A DNA stretch of 64,000 nt from positions 1 through 64,000 of the forward strand of contig CAIWHP010000248.1 in the NCBI GenBank assembly GCA_903912445.1, read 5' to 3'. This DNA is from an uncultured Lentisphaerota bacterium. Its GTDB lineage: Bacteria; Verrucomicrobiota; Kiritimatiellia; CAIQIC01. The translations under genes were made by a program, and so were the position numbers. Below the pieces are notes generated by a model, which worked only from the letters and a program-made list of their open reading frames with translations, did not search any database and had not been told where the DNA came from. Shown piece by piece: positions 21,656-29,969 of this stretch; the stretch's first letter is position 1; the number at the start of each line of letters is the position of its first letter.

Positions 21656-23817
21656 GTCTCTCTCCCCATCGCGTGCTCTTGCAAGACGGCGTTGACCGTT
21701 TGGGCCGCCAGCGCCGTGATCGCGCCCTCGACCGTGGCCGTGAAACCCATCACATCGGCGCGCAAGCCGGCGGCTTTCAGGGCGTCCTCGGTCGGGATGC
21801 CGATGGCGAGGATGGTGTGGCCGGCCAGCGCCTCCGCGCCCCATGCCTCGACAAAGGCTTCCACCGCCGAGGCGCTGGCGAAGAACACCGCGTCAAATTC
21901 CGGACAGGCAGCATAACGGAGGCGCTCGTTCTTGTAGATCACCAAGTCGTGGACTTTGAGCCCGAGCTTCTTGAGGTCCGCCGTCAGGTCGGGGCCGGCC
22001 TTGTCGGAGCGGATGCGCAGCACCGGCTTGCTCTCGTTGAGCAGCGCCGCGACGCTCGCCTGGATGCCGGCGGCGCCGAAATCACCACCCGGTTGCAAGT
22101 CGGCCACGATGCCCAATTCCTGCGCCACGGCGGCCGCCGTGCCGGGGCCGCTGACCATGATCTTGGGCAGGAGGCGCACGTCCTGGCGGGCGGCGCGCAG
22201 CAGCTCGGCGAAACAGCGGACAGCGGACGGCGACGTGACGACGAGCCAGCCATACTTCTGCAAATCCTGCAGCTCTGCGCGCGCCGCCGGATCGGGCACA
22301 AGCCGGATCAACGGGCGCGCAAGCGGAAGTCCGCCGAAGTCGCGGACAAGGTCGGCGGTCTTCTCCTGCAAAGCCTCGCTGGAGGTGACGAGGATGCGCT
22401 GGCCTTGCAACGCGCCGAGCGAAGCGTCGTAACCGTGGCGGGTTACATCGCCGACGATGAATAGCCCGGGCGCCGCCGCAGCGGCGGAATGGTTGATGGC
22501 AGATGGTGCAGGGTCGTCTTCCGCAAATTCCTTCAACGACGTCCGCACTATCTTTTCCTGCTCGCCGCCGGCGTCGAACACGAGCGCGGCCGCCGTATCC
22601 GGCGCTGTGCCGTCGGCGATGAGCTCGCGCGCAGTCTGCGCGACAATTTCCGCACCCATGAAAAACACGATCGGAAGCTGCGCGCGCGCGGCGCGGTTGA
22701 TCGGAGCGACCGCGCCCGCCTTGGCGCGCGGCGTCATCACGCAGAAGCCGCGCGACTCGCCGCGCCGCGTCAGGAGCATCCCGGTGCCGGTGGTCGCGGC
22801 TTGCAGGCTGCTGATGCCGGGCAGCACCCGGTAGGGCAGGCGCAGGCTTTCGAGGGTCTCGACCTCCTCGGCCAGCCGTCCGAAGATGCCGGGATCGCCG
22901 CCCTTGAGGCGCACGACGCGGAGCCCCTGGCGCGCATAGCGGGCGAGCAGCGCGTTGATCTCGGGCTGCTCCGCGCGATGCTGCCCGCAGCGCTTGCCCA
23001 CATCGATGCGGCGCGCGCTCGGCGGCAGCTCGGCGAGGATCTGCTGATCCATCAGCACATCGTAGAGGCAGACCTCGGCCTGCCGCAGCGCGCGCAAGCC
23101 GGCCAGCGTGATGGCGTCGCGACCGACGCCGCCGCCGACGAAGATCACCGACTTGACGAACAGGCTGCGCAGCCGCTGGAAGAAGGGATCGCCGGCGCGG
23201 AAGGTGAGCGCGAGCGACCCCTGGCCCTCCGGCGTTTCCAGCGCCTCCAGCGGCAGCCACTCGCTGATGCGCTGCTCCAGGCCGAGCCGGTTGAGGGCCG
23301 CGCCGGCCATCATCAGCAGGTCGAACTTCCCGGCATCGAGTTGGGCCAGCCGTTCCTCGATGTTGCCCCGGATGGGCAACAGCCTGGCGTCGGGAAAGCG
23401 GGTGAGGCAGTAGGCTTCGCGCCGGGCGCTGCTGATGCCGATCCGCGGGGCCGCAGGCAGCCCGTCCCAGTCTTTCCCGGCGGGCAGGATGAGCGCGTCG
23501 CGCGGATCCTCGCGCCAAGGCAGCCAGCACCAGTCGATGCCCTCGGGCATGGGATCCGGCAGATCCTTCGCGCTGTGAATCGCGCAATCGAGCTGTCCGG
23601 CACGGAGTCCGTCGTCGAGGTCGCGGGTGAAAAAATCCGGCGGGCTGGCGCGGAGATCGGTGACCTGGTCGCGGTCGCCGATCGTCTGCATCGGGACCGC
23701 CTCCCAGCGCGTGCCGGGCAGCCAGGCGGCCAGGCGCTCCAGCGTGCCCCGTGTCTGCTGCAGGGCGAGCCGGCTATTCCGCGTTCCCGCCTTTAACGTC
23801 ACCCACGAGTTTGTCAT
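21652..23817 (-). CDS. hemCD-cobA: Trifunctional HemC(domain 3-less)-CobA-HemD fusion
   Basis: 721 residues. Residues 1-220 are hydroxymethylbilane synthase domains 1-2: AGTRNSRLALQQ, AIHSAKDLP with the catalytic Asp85, GISSARREA with the Arg132-Arg133 substrate pair, and RGNIEERL. The chain then passes at once into a uroporphyrinogen-III methyltransferase (222-465: IFVGGGVGRDAITL, VVRLKGGDPGIFGR, LPGISSLQAA) and a uroporphyrinogen-III synthase (470-712: QRILVTSSEALQEK). HemC domain 3, with the GGCQVPIG-type Cys that holds the dipyrromethane cofactor, is absent. Together the modules would take porphobilinogen to precorrin-2. The start is an ATG inside the end of the hemA gene (44-bp overlap); a GTG 15 bp later is an alternative. 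Confidence 0.88.
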   Translation of the reverse strand: MTNSWVTLKAGTRNSRLALQQTRGTLERLAAWLPGTRWEAVPMQTIGDRDQVTDLRASPPDFFTRDLDDGLRAGQLDCAIHSAKDLPDPMPEGIDWCWLPWREDPRDALILPAGKDWDGLPAAPRIGISSARREAYCLTRFPDARLLPIRGNIEERLAQLDAGKFDLLMMAGAALNRLGLEQRISEWLPLEALETPEGQGSLALTFRAGDPFFQRLRSLFVKSVIFVGGGVGRDAITLAGLRALRQAEVCLYDVLMDQQILAELPPSARRIDVGKRCGQHRAEQPEINALLARYARQGLRVVRLKGGDPGIFGRLAEEVETLESLRLPYRVLPGISSLQAATTGTGMLLTRRGESRGFCVMTPRAKAGAVAPINRAARAQLPIVFFMGAEIVAQTARELIADGTAPDTAAALVFDAGGEQEKIVRTSLKEFAEDDPAPSAINHSAAAAAPGLFIVGDVTRHGYDASLGALQGQRILVTSSEALQEKTADLVRDFGGLPLARPLIRLVPDPAARAELQDLQKYGWLVVTSPSAVRCFAELLRAARQDVRLLPKIMVSGPGTAAAVAQELGIVADLQPGGDFGAAGIQASVAALLNESKPVLRIRSDKAGPDLTADLKKLGLKVHDLVIYKNERLRYAACPEFDAVFFASASAVEAFVEAWGAEALAGHTILAIGIPTEDALKAAGLRADVMGFTATVEGAITALAAQTVNAVLQEHAMGRET

Positions 23818-25270
23818 ACATGTCCCGGTGTTCGGCCACGGCAGAGCGGGCGGTCTCCAGCAGGCGGTCCAGGTCGCCATTGCCATGCCGCTGCCAGGCC
23901 TTGAGCCCGTCGAGGTCCACCACGTGCAAATTGTCGCTCAGGCCCTGCAACTCCGGCGCGACATTGTGCGGCACGCCGAGGTCGAGAACCAGCACCGGTT
24001 GTTCCTGGTTGAAAAACGGGGCGTGCCCCTGGTGCAGGACATGGCCGCCGCTCGACAGCGCGCACAGGATCACATCGGCCTGGCTGAGCGCGTCGCGCAG
24101 GCCATTGAAGGAAATCAGGCGCACCTGCTTTTCCAGCTCCGCCGTCATGGCGGGCTTGTTGACATGGTAGCACCAGGTGCATTCCAGACCGGCAGCCGTG
24201 CAGCGGCGGATCAAGCCTTCGCCGATCTTGCCCCCGCCGAGGATCAGCAGGCGACGCCCGCGCAACTTGGGCAGCTCGGCCTGGAGATATTGCAGCGCCA
24301 GGTCCTCGATCTCCACATTGCCCAGCAGCGGGCCGGTGGTTTCGCGGATGTGCTTGGAGATATGCAGCGCGGCGCTCAGCCAGCTCTCCATGAAGCTGCC
24401 GGCCCAGCCGGCTTCCGTCGCGAGGCGCAACCCTTCCTTGAGCTGGGACACGATATGATTTTCTCCGGGCGACTGCGAAAGCATGCCCGCCGCGAGCAGT
24501 CCGAGATGCTCGAAGGCTGCCCAGCCGGTCTTGCCATACTGCGCGTGCGACGGCAGCACATCGAAGCGGAGCACGCGGCGCAGCAGCTCCTGCACGGCGG
24601 GCTCGTTGGCGCCGAGGGCGATCAGCTCCACGCGGTTGCAGGTGTTGAGCAGCATGAATTCGTGCAGCCCCCAGACCTGCCGCAGCATGGCGCCCGTTTC
24701 GGAAAAAATACTGCCGACCAGGTGATAGCGTTCGCGCTCGGTGACGTTCAGCTGCGCGTGGCTCGTGCCGAGCACCAGCAGCCCCGCGGAGGCGACGAGA
24801 TCCATGTGCCGCGCGAGGTTGTCCTTGATGATGCGCGCCTGGCGGCACGAGCGGCCGCCGGTCGTCACCGAGACCGCGACGCTGCGGTTGCGGAAGGTCG
24901 CGGGGGTCAGGAAGCGGCCCTGCCGCCAGCTGCCATCCACCGAGCACGCCAGGACGTTGTATTTCGCGCATTCCTCGAGCACGCGCCGGTTGACCGGCTC
25001 GATGCTGGTCGCGGCAAAGACGAGGAACTGCCCGGCGACGTCCTCCGGCGCGAAGTCGCGCGCGCGGTGCTGGACCGTGCCGGCGGCGACCAGCTCGCCC
25101 AGCTCGGTCTGGAGCTCCGGCCCGACCACGGTGACGGCCGCGCCGGCTTCGAGCAGCGAGCGCACCTTGCGCGTCGCGATTTTGCCGCCACCGACGACGA
25201 GGCACGGCCGCCCGTCCAGCAGCAGGCCGACGGGGAAGACCGATTCCGGCGTTGGATCGCGCGGGCTCAT
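23774..25270 (-). CDS. hemA: Precorrin-2 dehydrogenase-glutamyl-tRNA reductase fusion
   Basis: 498 residues. Residues 10-155 form a SirC/CysG-N/Met8-type domain: CLVVGGGKIATRKVRSLLEAG for NAD binding, Asp112 in ACSVDGSW at the position of the catalytic Asp of CysG, and VTTGGRSCRQARIIKDNL. It oxidises precorrin-2 to sirohydrochlorin and in some relatives also inserts iron. Residues 160-498 are glutamyl-tRNA reductase: GTSHAQLNVTERE, the catalytic Cys211 in LLNTCNRVEL, SPGENHIVSQLKEG, a second Rossmann domain (LLILGGGKIGEGL) and a C-terminal dimerisation helix region. One chain thus holds the first step and a branch-committing step of the pathway. The ATG overlaps the ahbAB stop (ATGA). Confidence 0.95.
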   Translation of the reverse strand: MSPRDPTPESVFPVGLLLDGRPCLVVGGGKIATRKVRSLLEAGAAVTVVGPELQTELGELVAAGTVQHRARDFAPEDVAGQFLVFAATSIEPVNRRVLEECAKYNVLACSVDGSWRQGRFLTPATFRNRSVAVSVTTGGRSCRQARIIKDNLARHMDLVASAGLLVLGTSHAQLNVTERERYHLVGSIFSETGAMLRQVWGLHEFMLLNTCNRVELIALGANEPAVQELLRRVLRFDVLPSHAQYGKTGWAAFEHLGLLAAGMLSQSPGENHIVSQLKEGLRLATEAGWAGSFMESWLSAALHISKHIRETTGPLLGNVEIEDLALQYLQAELPKLRGRRLLILGGGKIGEGLIRRCTAAGLECTWCYHVNKPAMTAELEKQVRLISFNGLRDALSQADVILCALSSGGHVLHQGHAPFFNQEQPVLVLDLGVPHNVAPELQGLSDNLHVVDLDGLKAWQRHGNGDLDRLLETARSAVAEHRDMYDKLVGDVKGGNAE

Positions 25271-26307
25271 TTCGTTTCGGCAAAGTAATGCATGCTCGTC
25301 TTCTTGAACTCGCGCTGCGAACACAGCAACCGGCCCTCGGTCAGCCCGGCGACCGCACTCAACCGCTCGAACTCGGCGAGCACCTCCGGCCACTGTCGCG
25401 CATGCGTCATGGCATAGAGATTATAAGGAAATTCCGCAAAGGCAACCCGTTCGTAACAATGCGTCACACTCGGTTGCTCCGCGAGCCGCCGGCCGACCGC
25501 CGCCACGACCCCGGGGGCTGCGCGCCAGACGCACATCGCATTCGCGCGTAAACCCACTTCGCGGTGCCGCAAAATGATCGCGATCCGGCGCAGCACGCCG
25601 CAGTCCTGCCAGGCGCGCAGTTGCGCCAGCAGCTCGGCGGTGGTCAGGCCCAGGTCGCGCGCCGGCACGTCATAGAAAGCGGCGGCGGGCTCCAGCTGGC
25701 CTTCGAGCCGCTGCACGATCAGCCGCTGCTGCGCCGTGAGCGGCGGGGGCAGCGGCTCCTCCGGGCGCACGGCCACGTCGGGGAACTTTTCGACGTGCCG
25801 GGAGAAACGTGCCGTATCGAAGACCACCTCGATCTTGAAACGCGTCTTGGCGGGCAAGATCCAGAGCGGCGCCGGGGCCAGCGCCTGCCGGACCGCCGCC
25901 ACCTGGTCTTCGAACTGGGCGTTGAGTTCGGCGATGGTGAACCAGAGATTGGGCAGGAGCTCGCCGGGGCGCGGCGCGGCGGGATGCGCGGCCGGCAGCT
26001 CCGCGGGCCAGGCGCGCGCATAGCAATGCGTCACGCCGGTCAGCGGCGCGATCGCGCGGGCGGCGGCTTCCAGCGCCGCCGTGTCCTCGATACGCGCCGC
26101 ACACAGCGCGCTGCGATAGCCGAGATAGCGCGAGTCGAAGATGGCCCCGAGGCGGCGCGCGATGCCATCGCGGAATTGGTCGCGGACAAACTGGAGCACC
26201 TGCTCCTCGGTCAGGCCAACCGTCGCACCAAGTTCAGCGAAGGGCCGCGGCACGAGCGGCACGCCCTTCTGGAGCAGGAACAGGAGTTGTTCTTCAGCGG
26301 CGTTCAT
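25267..26307 (-). CDS. ahbAB: Fused sirohaem decarboxylase AhbA-AhbB
   Basis: 346 residues made of two AsnC/Lrp-like halves, each a winged-helix segment plus a RAM-like ferredoxin fold. This is the structure of the AhbA and AhbB subunits, normally two genes. The second half keeps the AhbB motifs ILRHREVGLRANAM, VTHCYERVAFAEFPYNLYAM and LCSQREFKKTSM; the first half has the matching LGAIFDSRYLGYRSAL and VTHCYAR. The enzyme removes two acetate carboxyls from sirohaem to give 12,18-didecarboxysirohaem. It is flanked by ATGA overlaps with ahbD and hemA, so all products should be made in fixed ratio. Confidence 0.93.
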   Translation of the reverse strand: MNAAEEQLLFLLQKGVPLVPRPFAELGATVGLTEEQVLQFVRDQFRDGIARRLGAIFDSRYLGYRSALCAARIEDTAALEAAARAIAPLTGVTHCYARAWPAELPAAHPAAPRPGELLPNLWFTIAELNAQFEDQVAAVRQALAPAPLWILPAKTRFKIEVVFDTARFSRHVEKFPDVAVRPEEPLPPPLTAQQRLIVQRLEGQLEPAAAFYDVPARDLGLTTAELLAQLRAWQDCGVLRRIAIILRHREVGLRANAMCVWRAAPGVVAAVGRRLAEQPSVTHCYERVAFAEFPYNLYAMTHARQWPEVLAEFERLSAVAGLTEGRLLCSQREFKKTSMHYFAETK

Positions 26308-27416
26308 GGGTGCTGATGACCGTGTGGATGCGCGCCGGGATGGGCCGTGGCCGGCGCGGGCAGCGGCTGGTCCTGGCCCGGTTGATAGGCACAGCCGGGT
26401 TCGGGGTCAAGATAGTCGCCGGTCTCGGCCAGCGCCCGGGCGCGACAGCCGCCGCAGGCGAAACGGTATTCGCAGGCGCCGCATTTGCCGTGATAGGCGT
26501 CCGGCGCGCGCAGGTCGCGGAAGATAGGTGAGGTGTCGTAGATCTTCCAGAAATCAAAATCAGTAGCGCGCAGATTGCCGCACGGGCGGTCGAAGAAGCC
26601 GCACGGCTGCAGCTCGCCGGTGTGCGAGACGAACATGAAACCGCGCGCGGCCATGCAGCCATTCGCCGGCGGCGGCATGCCCGGCCGCGTCGGCGGCGCG
26701 CCGGTTTCCTTCCAGACGTGGCGTGCCACGCGGACATAGTGCGGCGCGCAGGTGGTCTTGATGCGCATCGGCGACGCGGCCGCGGCGCGGGCGATCCACT
26801 CCAACGCGTTCTCATATTCCAGCGGCGAGATTTCCACGGCGCGCAGCTCCGAGCCGCGGCCGGTCGGCACGAGGAAGAAGAAGTCCAGCGTCGCCGCGCC
26901 GAGCTGGCGGGCGAGTTCGGCGATCTGCGGCAGCTCGCCGACGTTGAGCTTGGTGACCGTGGTGTTGATCTGAAATTCCATGCCGCCGGCAATCGCGTGG
27001 CGCAGGCCGCGCAGGGCGTCATCGAAGATGCCTGGCACGCCGCGGAAGGCATCGTGCGAGGCGGCGGTGGCGCCGTCGAGGCTGAGGCTGATGCGCTTGA
27101 TGCCCGCCTCGCGGAGCTGGCGCACGGTGTCCGGCGTCAACAGCGGACCGCAGGGCGACATCACGGCCCGCAGGCCCAGGTCCGTCGCCGTGCGCGCGAG
27201 CTCATAGATGTCTGTGCGGGCCATCGGTTCGCCGCCGGTGAAGATCAGGATCGGCTTGGCGCGCGTGGCGATGGAGGCGAGCAGCCGCTTGCCTTCCTCG
27301 GTCGTCAGCTCGTTCTCATAGGGAACATTGCGCGCCGCGCCGCGGCAATGCCGGCACTTCAAGGGACAGCGGCGCGTGGTCTCCCACGCCACCACGCTCA
27401 GGGGTTGTTCAGGCAA
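26304..27416 (-). CDS. ahbD: Radical SAM haem synthase, AhbD-type
   Basis: 370 residues if translation starts at TTG, which has a perfect GAGGAG 7 bp upstream and lies inside the ahbC stop region (8-bp overlap). The [4Fe-4S]-SAM motif is Cys17-X3-Cys21-X2-Cys24 (CPLKCRHC), followed by FTGGEPMAR (GGE motif). The C-terminal SPASM/twitch-like cysteines are CGACEYRFACGGCRARAL and a later CAY. AhbD converts Fe-coproporphyrin III to haem b by oxidising two propionates to vinyls. Assignment as AhbD rather than AhbC rests on gene order and its difference from the upstream paralogue. The tail is His/Pro-rich and may bind metal. Confidence 0.9.
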   Translation of the reverse strand: MPEQPLSVVAWETTRRCPLKCRHCRGAARNVPYENELTTEEGKRLLASIATRAKPILIFTGGEPMARTDIYELARTATDLGLRAVMSPCGPLLTPDTVRQLREAGIKRISLSLDGATAASHDAFRGVPGIFDDALRGLRHAIAGGMEFQINTTVTKLNVGELPQIAELARQLGAATLDFFFLVPTGRGSELRAVEISPLEYENALEWIARAAAASPMRIKTTCAPHYVRVARHVWKETGAPPTRPGMPPPANGCMAARGFMFVSHTGELQPCGFFDRPCGNLRATDFDFWKIYDTSPIFRDLRAPDAYHGKCGACEYRFACGGCRARALAETGDYLDPEPGCAYQPGQDQPLPAPATAHPGAHPHGHQHP

Positions 27417-28590
27417 GGCCGATCTCCTCGTCGGTGAGGTAGCACGCCGGGTCCGGCGCCCAGAGGTCGCCGGTCGCGGCCTCGGCGCGCGCCCGGAAAT
27501 TGCCGCCGCAGATGTCGAGGAACTTGCAGCGCGCACAGCGGCCCGTGACGTGTAATTTCTTTTCCTTGAGCTTGCCCAGCAGCGGGTGCGAGCGGTCGGT
27601 CCAAATCTGGCTGAACGGCCGCTCGCGCACGTTGCCCAACGGCTGGTTGCGCCAGAATTGGTCGGGATAGACCGTGCCATCCCAGCTGACGCAGCCGATG
27701 CCCACGCCCGTGCTGTTGCCGCCGTTCATCTTCAGCAGCTCCAGCACACCGGCGGCGCGCGCATTCTGCTCGCGCAGCATCCGCAGATAGAGGTAGGGCC
27801 CGTCGCAATGGTTGTCCACCGTCAGCACCTCGGCGGGCAGCCCCTGCCGGTGCAGTTCCACCGCGCCCGCGATGATCTGGTCCACGACCGCGCGCGTCGC
27901 GGCATGGTCCAGGTCCTTGCTGGCCAGCTCCGCGCCGCGCCCGCTGTAGACGAGGTGATAGAAGCAGATGCGCGGCACGCCCTCGTCGGCCATCAGCTTG
28001 AAGATGCCGGGGATGTCGCCCGCGTTTTCCTTGAAGATGGTGAAGCGCAGACCGACTTTCAGCCCGATGCTGCGGCACAGCCGCACCGCCGCGAGCGCGG
28101 CATCGAATGCGCCGGCCTGGCGGCGGAAGCGGTCGTGCGTCTCGCGCAGGCCGTCGAGGCTGATGCCCACGTAGGACAGGCCCAGCTCCTTGTAGCGCGC
28201 CGCCAGCTCCGGCGTCAGCAGCATTCCGTTGGTCGAGATCACCGCGCGCATCCCGCGCCCGACCGCATGCGTGATGAGGTCCGGCAGGTCCTTCCGCGTC
28301 ATCGGTTCGCCGCCGGAGAACAGCAGCACCGGGCAGCCGAAGTCCGCGAGATCGTCGATCAGCCGCAAGCCCGCCGCGTGGTCGAGCATGTCGCAGGTGG
28401 TGTCGGTGGTGACCGCGTAGCAGTGCTGGCACTTGAGGTTGCAGGCCGGCGTCACGTTCCAGACCACCACCGGCTTCTTGTCGGCGGAGAACTGGAGCAG
28501 GTGGCTCGGCAGGTGCTTCGCCTTCCGGCCGTAGCGCAGCAGGTCCGAGGGCTCCACCGTGCCCAGGTATAATTTCGATATGCCAATCAT
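27409..28590 (-). CDS. ahbC: Radical SAM 12,18-didecarboxysirohaem deacetylase, AhbC-type
   Basis: 393 residues, normal for AhbC/NirJ. It starts with the typical MIGISKLYLG, and the SAM cluster is Cys50-X3-Cys54-X2-Cys57 (CNLKCQHC), then LFSGGEPMTR. The C-terminal cluster motif is CARCKFLDICGGNFRARAE and later DPACYL. The enzyme removes two acetate chains from didecarboxysirohaem to give Fe-coproporphyrin III. It is the first gene of the seven-gene haem operon. Its start has no clear ribosome site, but a TATATT -10 lies 23 bp upstream. The upstream palindrome pair would be at about -46 to -91, a place suited to an activator. Confidence 0.92.
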   Translation of the reverse strand: MIGISKLYLGTVEPSDLLRYGRKAKHLPSHLLQFSADKKPVVVWNVTPACNLKCQHCYAVTTDTTCDMLDHAAGLRLIDDLADFGCPVLLFSGGEPMTRKDLPDLITHAVGRGMRAVISTNGMLLTPELAARYKELGLSYVGISLDGLRETHDRFRRQAGAFDAALAAVRLCRSIGLKVGLRFTIFKENAGDIPGIFKLMADEGVPRICFYHLVYSGRGAELASKDLDHAATRAVVDQIIAGAVELHRQGLPAEVLTVDNHCDGPYLYLRMLREQNARAAGVLELLKMNGGNSTGVGIGCVSWDGTVYPDQFWRNQPLGNVRERPFSQIWTDRSHPLLGKLKEKKLHVTGRCARCKFLDICGGNFRARAEAATGDLWAPDPACYLTDEEIGLA

Positions 28591-28612
28591 GTTCGCACGA
28601 AAATGTGCGGCG

Positions 28613-28618
28613 AATATA
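28613..28618 (-). promoter_or_regulatory. Candidate -10 box of the haem operon
   Basis: TATATT on the minus strand, 23 bp before the ahbC ATG. No good -35 is found at 16-18 bp, which would fit a promoter that needs an activator bound to the adjacent palindromes. Confidence 0.35.
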
Positions 28619-28650
28619 CACTGGTTTGCGCCCCCCGCCAGCAGTTGATT

Positions 28651-28696
28651 TTCCAAGGCTTGGAATCGGGAACCACCCTTGGTCCAAACCTTGGAA
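28651..28696. repeat. Palindrome pair in the ahbC/methyltransferase divergent gap
   Basis: TTCCAAGGCTTGGAA at 28651-28665 and GTCCAAACCTTGGAA at 28682-28696, 31 bp apart. This array lies between two divergent starts, upstream of the candidate haem-operon promoter and of the methyltransferase promoter. Confidence 0.75.
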
Positions 28697-28728
28697 ACCC
28701 GGCGGCGCCAGCTCGGCAGGCTTGCGCC

Positions 28729-28757
28729 TTGCGCCGCCGGGGCAAAGCGGGTTTAAT
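28729..28757 (+). promoter_or_regulatory. Putative promoter of a leaderless methyltransferase mRNA
   Basis: TTGCGC, 17 bp, TTTAAT. The -10 ends 8 bp before the ATG and no ribosome site precedes that ATG, so the mRNA probably begins at or next to the start codon. Confidence 0.4.
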
Positions 28758-28765
28758 GCCGCGCG

Positions 28766-29557
28766 ATGACCGCTCCCGTTCCAAAGGCCGCCGACTGGCC
28801 CCTGCGCCTGTTCAAGCTGTCCCTGCTCAAGCAGGAGAAGTTCCGCGCCCTGTGCGACATGCTCGGCCCGACGGACGGGCTGACCTGCCTCGACATCGGC
28901 GGCGATAACGGCGTCATCAGCCTGCTGCTGCGGCAGCGCGGCGGGACGTGGACCAGCGCCGACGGCAGCGCGCAGGCGGTCGCGGCGATCCGGCAACTCG
29001 TCGGCGAGCCGGTCTGCGAAATGGATGGCGCGCGCCTGCCGCTGCCCGACGCCCGGTTCGACCGCGTCGTGGTGATCGACTATCTCGAGCATGTCATTGC
29101 CGATGGCACTTTCATTGCCGAATGTCATCGCGTGCTCAAGCCCGACGGCATCCTCATCGTCAACACGCCGCACGTCAAACCCTCGGTGCTGTTCGGCCTG
29201 CGCCGGCTGCTGGGCTTGAGCGATGCCCGCCACGGCCACGTGCGGCCCGGCTATACCGAACACCAGCTCTTCGACGTGCTCAAGAGCGGGTTCGAGGTCG
29301 AGACCGCCCGCACCTACTCGCGTTTCTTCATCCAATTGCTCGACACCGGCATCCGCTTCGCCAGCGAGCGCAAGGGCGCGAGCCACGACGCGGTCAAAGG
29401 CACCCTGCTGACCGCGGCCGATTTCAAGCGCATGGAGAAATCCCTGAAGCTGTTCAAACTCATGTTCCCGTTCTTCTGGCTGGCCGTCCAGCTCGACCGG
29501 TTGCTGCTGGGCGCGCGCGGCTTCATGCTGATCGCCCGCGCCCGCCGGCATCCGTAG
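28766..29557 (+). CDS. Class I SAM-dependent methyltransferase
   Basis: 263 residues. Motif I is TCLDIGGDNGVISLLLR, followed by SADGSAQAV and a VVVIDYLEHV motif IV-like strand and LKPDGILIVNTPHV, as in UbiE/Methyltransf_11 proteins. The C-terminal part has a hydrophobic helix (LFKLMFPFFWLAVQLDRLL) that could attach it to the membrane, which suggests a lipid, quinone or glycan substrate. The substrate is unknown. The gene is divergent from the haem operon. There is no ribosome site, in line with a leaderless transcript. Confidence 0.8.
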   Translation: MTAPVPKAADWPLRLFKLSLLKQEKFRALCDMLGPTDGLTCLDIGGDNGVISLLLRQRGGTWTSADGSAQAVAAIRQLVGEPVCEMDGARLPLPDARFDRVVVIDYLEHVIADGTFIAECHRVLKPDGILIVNTPHVKPSVLFGLRRLLGLSDARHGHVRPGYTEHQLFDVLKSGFEVETARTYSRFFIQLLDTGIRFASERKGASHDAVKGTLLTAADFKRMEKSLKLFKLMFPFFWLAVQLDRLLLGARGFMLIARARRHP

Positions 29558-29969
29558 CTCCCGCGCCCCGGTCAGCCCGCGCGCTCCCCGCCGGCCGCAA
29601 CCTTGCGGAGGCTACGCTCGGTGATACCAGCGGCCACCACCCGTCCGACTGAATGAAGTCGCAGCGGCGTGAGGTCGTGGACTCGCAGTACGCCCCCGTC
29701 TGACGATCGCGATGCCACAGCATGGGTGCCGCAAGAACTGCGCTTGCGTCCGGCAGCAGCCGGATCGGTGTCGCAAGCGACGCCCTGCAATGCGCAGCTC
29801 AGATTGTTTTTTATTGCGTGGGATTAGAAAATCCTTCCCAGCGCCACGATTGGGTTGACAAGCTTTTAGCGGTTGGACTAAAACCCCTACGTGTTCCGCG
29901 GATGCGGCGCACAACCCGGGGCCAGCAGAAGCACTGTGCAACCGCCATTACAACGATGAGGGAGACATC
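29558..29969. other. 410-bp gap upstream of the MFS symporter gene
   Basis: No gene seen in the first 290 bp. The last part contains the promoter at 29855 and a leader of about 80 bp that ends in a GAGGGAG ribosome site. Confidence 0.4.
29855..29884 (+). promoter_or_regulatory. Putative promoter of the symporter operon
   Basis: Perfect TTGACA followed after 17-18 bp by CTAAAA/TAAAAC in an AT-rich patch. Confidence 0.45.
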
